From assembly GCA_016297325.1 (NCBI GenBank), contig JAEDGW010000032.1:1-23503 (forward strand): DNA of 23,503 bases, in the 5' to 3' direction. The position numbers and the translations under genes were made by a program. Numbering within the stretch: position 1 is the first letter of the stretch; each line of letters starts with the position of its first letter. Shown here in pieces: positions 7,651 through 14,877 of this stretch. This DNA is from Coprococcus sp. GTDB taxonomy: Bacteria > Bacillota > Clostridia > Lachnospirales > Lachnospiraceae. The notes below the pieces were generated by a model. It saw only the letters and a list, made by a program, of their open reading frames with translations, was not told the DNA's origin and did no database searches.

Positions 7651-8424
7651 ATGGTATATAAATTTATGAAAAAACTTATCTCATGGAACGTAAATGGAAT
7701 AAGGGCATGCGCCGGTAAAGGTTTCATGGACTTTTTTAACAGTATAGATGCAGACATATTCTGTATACAGGAGTCCAAGATGCAGGAGGGACAGCTCACA
7801 CTTGATATGCCGGGATACCATCAGTTCTGGAATTATGCAGACAAGAAGGGGTATTCGGGAACGGCCATATTTACTAAGGAAGAGCCTGTCAGTGTAATGA
7901 ATGGCATAGGTATAGATGAACACGACCATGAGGGTCGTGTCATAACACTGGAATATGAAAGCTTCTATATGGTGACTGTATATACTCCAAATTCGCAGAA
8001 TGAGCTGGCTAGACTTGATTACCGAATGAAGTGGGAGGATGATTTCAGGGCGTATCTCAAAAAGCTTGAGGAGAGTAAGCCTGTCATAGTCTGCGGTGAT
8101 ATGAATGTAGCGCACAAGGAGATAGACCTTAAGAATCCAAAGACCAACAGGAAGAATGCCGGATTTACAGATGAAGAAAGAGAGAAGATGACGGTGCTTC
8201 TTGATGATGGCTTCATCGATACATTCAGATATTTCTATCCTGATCAGGAAAATATATATTCGTGGTGGTCATATAGGTTCAAGGCAAGGGAGAAGAATGC
8301 CGGATGGCGTATTGATTACTTCCTCACATCGGAGAGCCTGAAGGATAGACTTGTCGATGCTAAGATCCATACAGATATTATGGGATCCGACCACTGCCCG
8401 GTTGAGCTGGATATCAACCTGTAA
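7651..8424 (+). CDS. xth: Exodeoxyribonuclease III / AP endonuclease (ExoIII family)
   Basis: DNA repair nuclease of the endonuclease/exonuclease/phosphatase fold, acting at abasic sites and 3' ends with Mg2+. Motifs in order: KLISWNVNGIRAC (metal-binding Asn), CIQESKMQ (metal-binding Glu), YSGTAIF, TVYTPNSQ with the catalytic Tyr region, CGDMNVAHKEIDLKNP, GFTDEER, YSWWSYRFKAREKNAGWRIDYFL and the terminal GSDHCPVEL with the catalytic Asp-His pair. All key residues are present. Length is 257 aa from ATG 7651, which has AAAGGA 4 nt upstream. The in-frame ATG at 7666 would give the more typical MKKLISWNVNG start but has no good Shine-Dalgarno. It stands alone between the GH16 terminator and the gpmI promoter. 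Confidence 0.93.
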   Translation: MVYKFMKKLISWNVNGIRACAGKGFMDFFNSIDADIFCIQESKMQEGQLTLDMPGYHQFWNYADKKGYSGTAIFTKEEPVSVMNGIGIDEHDHEGRVITLEYESFYMVTVYTPNSQNELARLDYRMKWEDDFRAYLKKLEESKPVIVCGDMNVAHKEIDLKNPKTNRKNAGFTDEEREKMTVLLDDGFIDTFRYFYPDQENIYSWWSYRFKAREKNAGWRIDYFLTSESLKDRLVDAKIHTDIMGSDHCPVELDINL

Positions 8425-8455
8425 AAAAAACATAGATAAAGCATGTCATCACGGC

Positions 8456-8484
8456 TTGAAAAATTGGCATTATATAAGTATAAT
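8456..8484 (+). promoter_or_regulatory. Sigma-A type promoter for gpmI
   Basis: TTGAAA (8456-8461), a 17-bp spacer and a perfect TATAAT (8479-8484), about 130 bp upstream of the gpmI start. Spacing and hexamers fit the housekeeping consensus well. It implies a ~125-nt 5' leader. Confidence 0.6.
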
Positions 8485-8617
8485 CTCAGTTGAGTGAATT
8501 ATGACTAAGAGGCTGCCTTGGCGTTTTATAAGTCAGATATGATCAGTATTTATGGCAAAACGAGGGATGGATTTATTCATTTGATGGCGGTCGGAATAAA
8601 TAAAAAGGAGAAAAATT

Positions 8618-10162
8618 ATGAGTAAGAAACCAGTAGTTTTAATGGTCCTTGACGGATATGGTCTCAGTGACAAGACAGAGGGTAATGCAGTGGCACTTGC
8701 AAATACACCTGTTATGGACAAGCTTATGGCTACAGCACCATTTGTACAGGGCGCTGCTTCAGGACTTCCAGTAGGACTTCCAGATGGCCAGATGGGTAAT
8801 TCAGAGGTAGGTCATATGAACATCGGCGCAGGCCGTATCATATATCAGGAGCTTACGAGAATCACAAAGGCAATAGCTGATGGAGATTTCTTTGAGAACG
8901 AGGAGATGCTTGCTGCAATAGAGAACTGCAAGAAGAATAATTCAGATCTTCATCTCTGGGGACTTCTCTCAGATGGTGGTGTTCACAGCCACAATACACA
9001 CCTTTATGCAATCCTTGAGCTCTGCAAGAAGCAGAACTTTGAGAACGTATACGTTCATCCATTCTTCGACGGAAGAGATACACCACCTGCATCAGGTAAG
9101 GGTTACCTTGAGGAGCTCATCGCAAAGATGAATGAAATTGGAGTAGGTAAGGTCGCATCTATGTCAGGCCGTTACTACGCAATGGACAGAGATAACAGAT
9201 GGGACAGAGTAGAGCTTGCATACAAGTCACTTGTAACAGGTGAGGGTGTTCAGGCTGAGGACCCGGTTGCAGCTATGCAGGAATCATATGACAAGGAAGT
9301 TTATGATGAGTTCGTTCTTCCTACAGTAATCACAGAGAATGGCAAGCCTGTATCACTTGTTAAGCCAAATGATTCAGTTATATTCTTTAACTTCAGACCA
9401 GATAGAGCCCGTGAGATCACCAGAGCATTCTGCTGTGACGATTTCGATGGATTTGAGAGAGCAAATGGCCGCATGCCACTCACATATGTATGCTTCAAGG
9501 ACTATGACGAGTCAATACCTAACAAGCTTGTTGCATTCAAGAAAGAGGAGATCGACAACACATTTGGCGAGTACCTTGCAGCAAATGGCCTCAAGCAGCT
9601 CAGACTTGCTGAGACAGAGAAGTATGCTCATGTAACATTCTTCTTCAACGGCGGTGTTGAGGAGCCAAACAAGAACGAGGACAGAATCCTTGTAAAGTCA
9701 CCTGCTGTAGCAACATATGATCTCCAGCCAGAGATGAGTGCTCCAGAGGTAAGTGAGAAGCTCAATGCAGCAATCCTTGGCGGCGAGTATGATGTGATCA
9801 TCATCAACTTTGCTAACCCTGACATGGTTGGACATACAGGTGTTATCCCTGCTGCTATCAAGGCTGTCGAGACAGTTGACAAATGCGTTGGAACTGCTGT
9901 TGAGGCTATTGATAAGGTTGACGGTGTTCTCTTTATCTGCGCTGACCATGGTAACGCAGAGCAGATGATCAACTATGAGACAGGTGCTCCACATACAGCT
10001 CATACAACCAATCCTGTACCATTTATCCTTTACAACTATGGTGAGGATGTAGAGCTTCGTGAGGGCGGATGCCTTGCAGATATCGCACCTACACTTCTTG
10101 AGGTTATGGGACTCCCTCAGCCTAAGGAGATGACAGGTAAGTCACTTATTGTAAGAAAGTAA
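8618..10162 (+). CDS. gpmI: 2,3-bisphosphoglycerate-independent phosphoglycerate mutase
   Basis: Interconverts 3- and 2-phosphoglycerate in glycolysis, using two Mn2+ ions and a phosphoserine intermediate. The product is 514 aa, standard for iPGM. The metal-binding Asp12 is in VLDGYG and the nucleophile Ser62 in GQMGNSEVGHMNIGAG. Other family motifs include SDGGVHSH, FFDGRDTPP, SGRYYAMDRDNRWDR, FNFRPDRAR, the metal site FANPDMVGHTG, ADHGNAEQM and HTTNPVPF. ATG 8618 has AAAGGAG 8 nt upstream. Codon use is as biased as in pgk and tpiA, so expression is likely high. mscL follows after only 22 bp with no terminator, so the two are probably co-transcribed. Confidence 0.98.
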   Translation: MSKKPVVLMVLDGYGLSDKTEGNAVALANTPVMDKLMATAPFVQGAASGLPVGLPDGQMGNSEVGHMNIGAGRIIYQELTRITKAIADGDFFENEEMLAAIENCKKNNSDLHLWGLLSDGGVHSHNTHLYAILELCKKQNFENVYVHPFFDGRDTPPASGKGYLEELIAKMNEIGVGKVASMSGRYYAMDRDNRWDRVELAYKSLVTGEGVQAEDPVAAMQESYDKEVYDEFVLPTVITENGKPVSLVKPNDSVIFFNFRPDRAREITRAFCCDDFDGFERANGRMPLTYVCFKDYDESIPNKLVAFKKEEIDNTFGEYLAANGLKQLRLAETEKYAHVTFFFNGGVEEPNKNEDRILVKSPAVATYDLQPEMSAPEVSEKLNAAILGGEYDVIIINFANPDMVGHTGVIPAAIKAVETVDKCVGTAVEAIDKVDGVLFICADHGNAEQMINYETGAPHTAHTTNPVPFILYNYGEDVELREGGCLADIAPTLLEVMGLPQPKEMTGKSLIVRK

Positions 10163-10184
10163 TACTTCAGTTTGGAGGATACAG

Positions 10185-10604
10185 ATGAAGAAGTTTTTGG
10201 AAGAGTTTAAGGAGTTTGCCCTTAAGGGTAATGTGATGAGTCTGGCTATCGGTGTTATCATTGGTGGAGCGTTCCAGTCATTGGTTACATCTTTTACAGA
10301 CTGCTTCATCACGCCAATAATAAACAGTATAGGCGGAGCTGAGATCGGTGGACATTTTCAGATTTTCCACACAGGACAGTACATTGAATATGGTGCGTTC
10401 CTGTCGTCGGTGATCAACTTTATCATCATGGCATTTGTAATATTTGTCATCATGAAAGGAATCAATGCGCTTATGGATCTTGGCAAGAAGAAAGAGGAGG
10501 CAGCACCTCTCACAAGAAAGTGTCCTTACTGCATGGGTGAGATAGACATTAATGCGACAAAGTGTATGCACTGTACATCTGATGTCCCACCTGCTGAGGA
10601 ATAA
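10185..10604 (+). CDS. mscL: Large-conductance mechanosensitive channel with C-terminal zinc-ribbon-like tail
   Basis: Pentameric membrane channel that opens on hypo-osmotic shock. 139 aa. The N-terminal amphipathic helix MKKFLEEFKEFALKGNV leads into TM1 (about 16-45, SLAIGVIIGGAFQSLV, with the Gly-rich pore-lining surface). A periplasmic loop (about 50-67) and TM2 (about 68-90, AFLSSVINFIIMAFVIFVI) follow. After a charged linker, two CxxC knuckles, Cys113/Cys116 and Cys127/Cys130, form a rubredoxin/zinc-ribbon-like pair in place of the C-terminal helical bundle of the E. coli protein. From memory, this tail occurs in other Firmicutes MscL proteins. Shine-Dalgarno TGGAGG lies 8 nt before ATG. 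It follows gpmI by 22 bp and ends before convergent hairpins. Confidence 0.95.
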   Translation: MKKFLEEFKEFALKGNVMSLAIGVIIGGAFQSLVTSFTDCFITPIINSIGGAEIGGHFQIFHTGQYIEYGAFLSSVINFIIMAFVIFVIMKGINALMDLGKKKEEAAPLTRKCPYCMGEIDINATKCMHCTSDVPPAEE

Positions 10605-10631
10605 GTCAGATTAAAATTTATATGACGAAAA

Positions 10632-10663
10632 TGACCTATAGAATAAAAGAGATCTATAGGTCA
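10632..10663. terminator. Stem-loop downstream of mscL
   Basis: A perfect 11-bp stem, TGACCTATAGA (10632-10642) with TCTATAGGTCA (10653-10663), and a 10-nt loop. It is followed by AAAATG on +, but on the minus strand the stem is followed by TTTTCG. A weak terminator or 3'-end stabiliser, the first of two tandem hairpins between convergent genes. Confidence 0.45.
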
Positions 10664-10677
10664 AAATGTGTTGATAG

Positions 10678-10725
10678 AAACCGGCTTCAGCCCTGACAAA
10701 TAAAGGGTTGAAGCCGGTTTAATTT
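10678..10725. terminator. Bidirectional intrinsic terminator between mscL and the HTH gene
   Basis: A 17-bp stem (10678-10694 with 10704-10720, one G-U pair) with a 9-nt loop, GGTTTAATTT on the + side and GGTTTC on the - side. It lies between two convergent genes and probably serves both, more strongly for the + strand. Confidence 0.75.
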
Positions 10726-10737
10726 ATGCGTATAGTT

Positions 10738-11178
10738 TTACTCGATCGGTTCAAGGCCGTTGCTGCATAAGAATTCATTTATCTGCAGGGCGGAGTTATA
10801 TCCGCTGTTGATACAGACAATGAGTGCTGCGTCTACAGGGATTTTAGGGTACAGAACGGAGCTGCCTGATATGGTGAGAGCCCGCTGTATATCTTTCAGA
10901 TTCATCCCCATGCATATGCATAGTACCGCAAGTTTGTATTTCCCTGGATGGTTTTTCCTTCCGTTCAGGATCTGATATGCATAGCATCTGTCAATATTGC
11001 TTCGTTTGATGACCGAACTTATATCGACATCAGGGTGAAGTTTTAAATAGTCGTTCAAATAATCATTTAGAGAATCATAGGTGGTTATGTCGTTGTGTTT
11101 CTCAGTGAAATCTTTAAAACCATTCTCTCCGGATATGTTTTTCAGTTCGTTCATCAGGTCAGTTGTTCTGTAATTCAT
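10738..11178 (-). CDS. Small XRE-like helix-turn-helix protein, function unknown
   Basis: A 146-aa protein with no assigned function. The central part, VIKRSNIDRCYAYQILNGRK followed by PGKYKLAVLCICMGMNLKDIQRALTISG, reads as an XRE/Cro-type helix-turn-helix. The last ~45 residues (LYPKIPVDAALIVCINSGYN, then INEFLCSNGLEPIE) form a helical tail seen, as far as I recall, in small Firmicutes proteins encoded beside Ser/Thr kinases. The start is uncertain. ATG 11178 lies 13 nt after GGGA; an in-frame TTG at 11190 would add four residues but sits only 1 nt from that site. The gene is divergent from the kinase gene at 11362, so it may regulate it or act in the same pathway. The binding target is not known. 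Confidence 0.75.
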   Translation of the reverse strand: MNYRTTDLMNELKNISGENGFKDFTEKHNDITTYDSLNDYLNDYLKLHPDVDISSVIKRSNIDRCYAYQILNGRKNHPGKYKLAVLCICMGMNLKDIQRALTISGSSVLYPKIPVDAALIVCINSGYNSALQINEFLCSNGLEPIE

Positions 11179-11233
11179 GTAGTTTGTCAAATCCCTTCAT
11201 AGCTATATATTTATCACATTGAAAATGGATGCC

Positions 11234-11262
11234 TTGATGGTTTACAATAAGCAGTATATATG
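11234..11262 (+). promoter_or_regulatory. Possible promoter of the kinase gene
   Basis: TTGATG (11234-11239), 17 bp, TATATG (11257-11262), about 100 bp before the kinase ATG. A moderate match only. It fits the position upstream of the 11288-11311 inverted repeat. Confidence 0.3.
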
Positions 11263-11287
11263 CTGTTTGGGTGATGTTCAAGAATTG

Positions 11288-11311
11288 TGTCATTTTTTGT
11301 TCAAAATGACA
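11288..11311. promoter_or_regulatory. 9-bp inverted repeat upstream of the kinase gene
   Basis: TGTCATTTT (11288-11296) and AAAATGACA (11303-11311) form a perfect inverted repeat with a 6-nt centre, 50 bp before the kinase start and within the divergent HTH/kinase intergenic region. Reads as an operator for a dimeric regulator such as the neighbouring HTH protein, or as a leader hairpin. No T tract follows, so it is not a terminator. Confidence 0.4.
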
Positions 11312-11361
11312 TGGAGTGAGGTTTTTATCTGGAATATGCTCAAGGGAAGAGGTTAAAGAAG

Positions 11362-12465
11362 ATGAATATGGAATTGCAAAGCATACTGTCATTCTACAGG
11401 GAGATTTCTCATCTGGACGACAGGGGAAATGTATGGCTTGTAAAACATATAGATACTGGGCAGTTTTTTGTGAAAAAGGTGCTGAATACTTATGACAGGG
11501 ATGTATATGAATATATAAAGGCAAATCCCCTGCCATATATTCCGGCGATATATGAATGCATCGAAGATGATGGAAGACTTTATGTGATCGAAGAGTTTAT
11601 CCAGGGGATTACGCTTGACATGTTCATAGAGGAATATGGATGTCTGGATACGGATCTGGCCAGCCGTGTGACGGAGAGTCTGTGTCATATCCTTGAAGAG
11701 CTTCATGGACAGAGAAAGCCTATCATTCATAGGGATATAAAACCTTCAAATGTCATTGTGAAGTTAAATCCTCTGAGCAGGGATAAGATAGATTCGGTCT
11801 ATCTGATAGATTTTAATACAGCCAGGGAGTACAGCACATCGGCAAAGCGGGATACATCACTTATGGGAACGCGGGGATTTGCGGCACCTGAACAGTACGG
11901 ATTTTCACAGTCTGATGAGAGGACTGACATATATGCGCTTGGGGTTCTGTTAAACTATATGCTCACAGGAGATATAGCAGCAAATAAGCCGTATAAGGGC
12001 GACCGAAGACTTGCAGATATCATAGCAAAGGCGACCGATATGTCACCTGAGGGTAGATATCAAAGTGCACAGGAATTTTACATGGCTCTTTCGGGAGACT
12101 CTGGGGATTATATGAGATTTATGCCACCGGGATTCCGTAAGAAAAATCCATGGCATATGATAACAGGGGCTATTTGTTATGCGGTATTACTGTGGTTTTG
12201 TTTTACTGTTGAGATACATGATGGCAAGACCGGTGCCCTTGTTTCGGGGGCAGAACTTACTGGTTACAGGATAGTATATTTCCTGATGTTCTTTGGGCTT
12301 GCTCTTTTGTGGGAAAACTACCTTGGCATATGGAAATATCTTCCGCTTCTTAAACACAGGAATAAGTGGATAAGGATAGCGGGAATTGCGATATTCTCTG
12401 TTTTATGGGTTTTGCTTGTCATCGTAGTCTTTGCACTTGTTGATTATGCCGGATTGCTCCGTTGA
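11362..12465 (+). CDS. Membrane-anchored Hanks-type Ser/Thr protein kinase
   Basis: Predicted protein kinase, 367 aa. The kinase domain spans about 10-250: ATP-binding Lys38/39 in FFVKKVL, hinge VIEEFIQGITL, catalytic loop HRDIKPSN with Asp125 and Asn130, metal-binding motif DFN (Asp150-Phe-Asn152, where DFG is usual), then TRGFAAPEQYG (Glu177) and DIYALGVLLNYMLTG (subdomain IX Asp). Catalytic residues are all present, so it should be active despite the DFN variant. The C-terminus carries about three hydrophobic segments (roughly 264-283, 299-316, 332-360) with little outside the membrane. It therefore lacks PASTA repeats and is not the cell-division kinase PrkC/StkP. No phosphatase gene lies nearby. 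The neighbours are the divergent HTH gene and the DUF4352-like gene, suggesting a small signalling locus. Confidence 0.88.
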   Translation: MNMELQSILSFYREISHLDDRGNVWLVKHIDTGQFFVKKVLNTYDRDVYEYIKANPLPYIPAIYECIEDDGRLYVIEEFIQGITLDMFIEEYGCLDTDLASRVTESLCHILEELHGQRKPIIHRDIKPSNVIVKLNPLSRDKIDSVYLIDFNTAREYSTSAKRDTSLMGTRGFAAPEQYGFSQSDERTDIYALGVLLNYMLTGDIAANKPYKGDRRLADIIAKATDMSPEGRYQSAQEFYMALSGDSGDYMRFMPPGFRKKNPWHMITGAICYAVLLWFCFTVEIHDGKTGALVSGAELTGYRIVYFLMFFGLALLWENYLGIWKYLPLLKHRNKWIRIAGIAIFSVLWVLLVIVVFALVDYAGLLR

Positions 12466-12482
12466 TCATGACAGTTTTTATA

Positions 12483-12568
12483 GTGTGCTGACAGCACACC
12501 AAATACTATTTCTCTGATAGTAATATAACATAAAGTCCAGAATGTCTGCCTGCTAAAAATTACAGGCA
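12483..12568 (+). other. Inverted repeats in the kinase to DUF4352-like spacer
   Basis: GTGTGCTG-A-CAGCACAC (12483-12499) is an 8-bp inverted repeat with a 1-nt centre. TACTAT/ATAGTA and TGCCTG/CAGGCA (12547-12552 with 12563-12568) follow. None has a good T tract, so termination here is weak at best. The 145-bp spacer may hold a promoter for the downstream gene or processing hairpins. Confidence 0.35.
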
Positions 12569-12610
12569 TGTAAAATGGACGGATGTTCAATATGCAATGG
12601 GAGGAAGAAA

Positions 12611-13714
12611 ATGGAAAAGAAGAAAAGCAAAAAGAAAATACTGATAATCATAGGTGTACTTGCAGTCATAATTATACTTATCGGCGCACTTGGCGGCGGT
12701 GGAGATAATAAAGAAACTGTCGGAGAAAGTCAAAACAGTGGACAGAAAGCATCAGGTGTAGATACTGCATTCTCAGATGATAAAAACAGTGATGGTAAAA
12801 CTGATGCGCAAAATACTGACGGTGATGATGTAGCTAAGGCGCAGGAGGCGGAAGCTCCGGCTGACGGCAGATATCATGTGGGCGACACATATATAGGTGA
12901 CGGGCTTTCAGTTACATATACTGAGTTTGGTGAATATACCGGGTATGATGACTGGAACACACCATCAGATGGTATGAAAGTTGTATATGCAAGCTTTTAT
13001 GTAGAAAATACAGGCAAAAGTGATGTGACGGTTTCGTATTTTGATTTTCATGGATACTGTGACAACAAAGAGATCACACAGTATTATGGTGTTGATGGTT
13101 CTGGACTTGACTTCTCACTTGATCTGTCAGCGGGCAGAAATGGAACAGGTACGGTTGCCTTTGAGGTTCCGCAGGATGTAACTGATCTGTCAAAGGTTGA
13201 GATGGAGTTCACTTCGGATTATTGGAGTGACACCAAGGTTCTTTTTGTCGGCGAAGGAGATGGAACAGTTGTCAAATCTGACAGTGTCCCGGAAAGTTCT
13301 TCGGGAAGCTTAGTTGCTGATGAAGAAAAATACAAAGTAGGTGACACGTATGAGGGAGATTCACTCAAGGTGAAATTTGTCGAGTGCGGAGAATATACGG
13401 ACTACAGCGAGTATTTTCCACCTGCTGATGGCAATAAGATAATATATGCAAAGTTTGAATTTGAGAATACTGGAAATGATGAAGAGTATGTCATGTATAC
13501 AGACTTCAACGCATTTGCGGACAACAAGAATGTAAATCAGTATTATTCGGCAGAGGATTCAGATAACACTGCATTTTCATGTAATCTGTCAGCGGGCAGA
13601 AGCGGAAGTGGCACGGTGATGTTTGAGGTTCCTGAGAACTCGGAGGAGATAGACATTGAGTTTTCGCCAAGTTTTTGGAGCTCGGAGCATGTTGTGTTCA
13701 AGTACAGCAAATAA
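12611..13714 (+). CDS. Membrane-anchored protein with two DUF4352-like domains
   Basis: Function unknown, 367 aa. A lysine-rich cytoplasmic start (MEKKKSKKK) precedes one transmembrane helix (about 10-28, ILIIIGVLAVIIILIGAL). Next is a low-complexity Asn/Asp/Ser/Gly linker (to ~85), then two homologous beta-rich domains, about 88-217 and 241-367. Both begin Y-x-VGDTY-x-GD, contain EYT, PxDG, YA-F and ENTG, and share SAGR-x-G-x-GTV-x-FEVP. This is the pattern of DUF4352-type immunoglobulin-like extracytoplasmic domains. An upstream ATG at 12575 is in frame, but ATG 12611 has GGGAGG 6 nt before it and starts with the natural membrane-anchor sequence. It follows the kinase by 145 bp and could be its sensor partner or substrate (inference). 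A terminator follows. Confidence 0.8.
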   Translation: MEKKKSKKKILIIIGVLAVIIILIGALGGGGDNKETVGESQNSGQKASGVDTAFSDDKNSDGKTDAQNTDGDDVAKAQEAEAPADGRYHVGDTYIGDGLSVTYTEFGEYTGYDDWNTPSDGMKVVYASFYVENTGKSDVTVSYFDFHGYCDNKEITQYYGVDGSGLDFSLDLSAGRNGTGTVAFEVPQDVTDLSKVEMEFTSDYWSDTKVLFVGEGDGTVVKSDSVPESSSGSLVADEEKYKVGDTYEGDSLKVKFVECGEYTDYSEYFPPADGNKIIYAKFEFENTGNDEEYVMYTDFNAFADNKNVNQYYSAEDSDNTAFSCNLSAGRSGSGTVMFEVPENSEEIDIEFSPSFWSSEHVVFKYSK

Positions 13715-13757
13715 AAATTGGATATAATGACATATATGGGTATGTGCATTTACTAAT

Positions 13758-13806
13758 ACAAGGATGCGGTTTGATGTTAAAGTTAAATCGTATCCTTGTT
13801 TTTGTG
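13758..13806 (+). terminator. Intrinsic terminator after the DUF4352-like gene
   Basis: ACAAGGATGCG (13758-13768) pairs with CGTATCCTTGT (13789-13799; one G-U pair), extendable by GTTT/AAAT, and runs into TTTTTG. It separates the signalling neighbourhood from the thiamine operon. Confidence 0.75.
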
Positions 13807-13897
13807 TATATCTTTTAAGAAGTATTTGGCTGCTGATAGAGTGGTTGATATTTTAATTAATGCAGTGTTTGGCAATCGTATGTGTAAGTATTTAATG

Positions 13898-13927
13898 TTG
13901 TAGTCGTTGCATTAGTTGGTGTTATAA
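13898..13927 (+). promoter_or_regulatory. Possible promoter of the thiM operon
   Basis: TTGTAG (13898-13903), 18-bp spacer, TTATAA (13922-13927), about 90 bp upstream of thiM. A moderate consensus match and the best candidate seen in this AT-rich stretch. Confidence 0.3.
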
Positions 13928-14016
13928 GATGTTGTGTGGTATATTAAATACTGCAGTAGTTTGATATATATATGTCAGATCTGTTTATGAACTGGCAAAA
14001 GAAAAGGAGATATACA

Positions 14017-14841
14017 ATGATGATAAAGGATTGTCTTGAAAATGTAAAAATGAATGTGCCTCTTGTGCACAATATAACCAATTATGTAACTGTAAATGAT
14101 GTGGCAAATGTCATACTGGCGTGCGGCGGCAGCCCTATCATGTCTGATGATGAGGGGGATGTCGTTGATATTACAAGTATCTGCGGAGGACTTAATATCA
14201 ATATCGGAACGCTTAACAAGAATACGATTCCTTCTATGTACCTTGCCGGCAAGAGGGCAAATGAGCTGGGTCATGTAGTCCTTCTTGACCCTGTTGGTGC
14301 CGGTGCGAGCAAGCTTCGTACAGACACAGCGGTCGGACTTATGAAAGAAGTGAAATTTGACGTGATAAGGGGCAATATCTCAGAGATAAAGACTCTGGCG
14401 TATGGATCTGGAAGCACAAAGGGAGTTGACGCTGATGTGGCTGATGCTGTCACAGAAGACACGCTTGATAATGCAGTCGCATTTGTAAAGAAACTGTCGG
14501 CTGAGACAGGATCGATAATCGCTGTAACAGGAGCTATAGATCTTGTGGCAGATTCTAAGGAGTGCTATGTGATAAGAAACGGAAGACCTGAGATGGGCAA
14601 GATCACAGGTACAGGCTGCCAGCTTTCAGGTATGATGACTGCCTATGTGACGGCTAATCCAGATAACAAGCTTGAAGCTGCTGCCACAGCGGTCATGGTC
14701 ATGGGATTTGCAGGTGAGATAGGATATTCGCATCTTAAACCGTATGAGGGCAATTCCACATACAGAAACAGGATCATAGATGCGGTCTACAATATGGATG
14801 GAGATATGCTTGAAAAGGGAGCAAAGTACGAGATCAAGTAA
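14017..14841 (+). CDS. thiM: Hydroxyethylthiazole kinase
   Basis: Phosphorylates 4-methyl-5-(2-hydroxyethyl)thiazole (THZ), salvaging the thiazole half of thiamine. 274 aa from ATG 14017, near the family's ~265-275. An upstream in-frame start at 13972 adds 15 residues with no Shine-Dalgarno, whereas ATG 14017 has AAGGAG 7 nt upstream. Family motifs are PLVHNITNYVTVNDVAN, ACGGSPIMSDD, NIGTLN, LLDPVGAGAS, VIRGNISEI and the ribokinase-type GTGC loop with catalytic Cys (ITGTGCQLSGMM). First gene of thiM-thiE-HAD/thiD on the same strand, with a 114-bp gap to thiE. With no thiC, thiG or thiS here, the operon supports salvage rather than de novo synthesis. Confidence 0.97.
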   Translation: MMIKDCLENVKMNVPLVHNITNYVTVNDVANVILACGGSPIMSDDEGDVVDITSICGGLNINIGTLNKNTIPSMYLAGKRANELGHVVLLDPVGAGASKLRTDTAVGLMKEVKFDVIRGNISEIKTLAYGSGSTKGVDADVADAVTEDTLDNAVAFVKKLSAETGSIIAVTGAIDLVADSKECYVIRNGRPEMGKITGTGCQLSGMMTAYVTANPDNKLEAAATAVMVMGFAGEIGYSHLKPYEGNSTYRNRIIDAVYNMDGDMLEKGAKYEIK

Positions 14842-14877
14842 GCTGTTCATAAACAGAAGTTTCAGACAGTAGCATGA

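Larger units (their letters stand above)
13715..14016. other. 302-bp T-rich non-coding region before thiM
   Basis: Holds the terminator at 13758 and then about 200 bp of T/A-rich sequence with no convincing ORF. I looked for TPP riboswitch hallmarks (CUGAGA, ACCUGAUC, GGGUAAUACCAGC-like) on + and found none. A possible promoter is at 13898-13927. A distant 7-bp repeat TAATGCA/TGCATTA was also seen. Confidence 0.6.

Noticed and set aside
2685..8424. The AraC/GH16/exonuclease block as a mobile island
   Set aside because: No integrase, transposase, tRNA, flanking direct repeats or clear composition break was seen; an insertion relative to other Firmicutes is possible, but no mobile element is supported.
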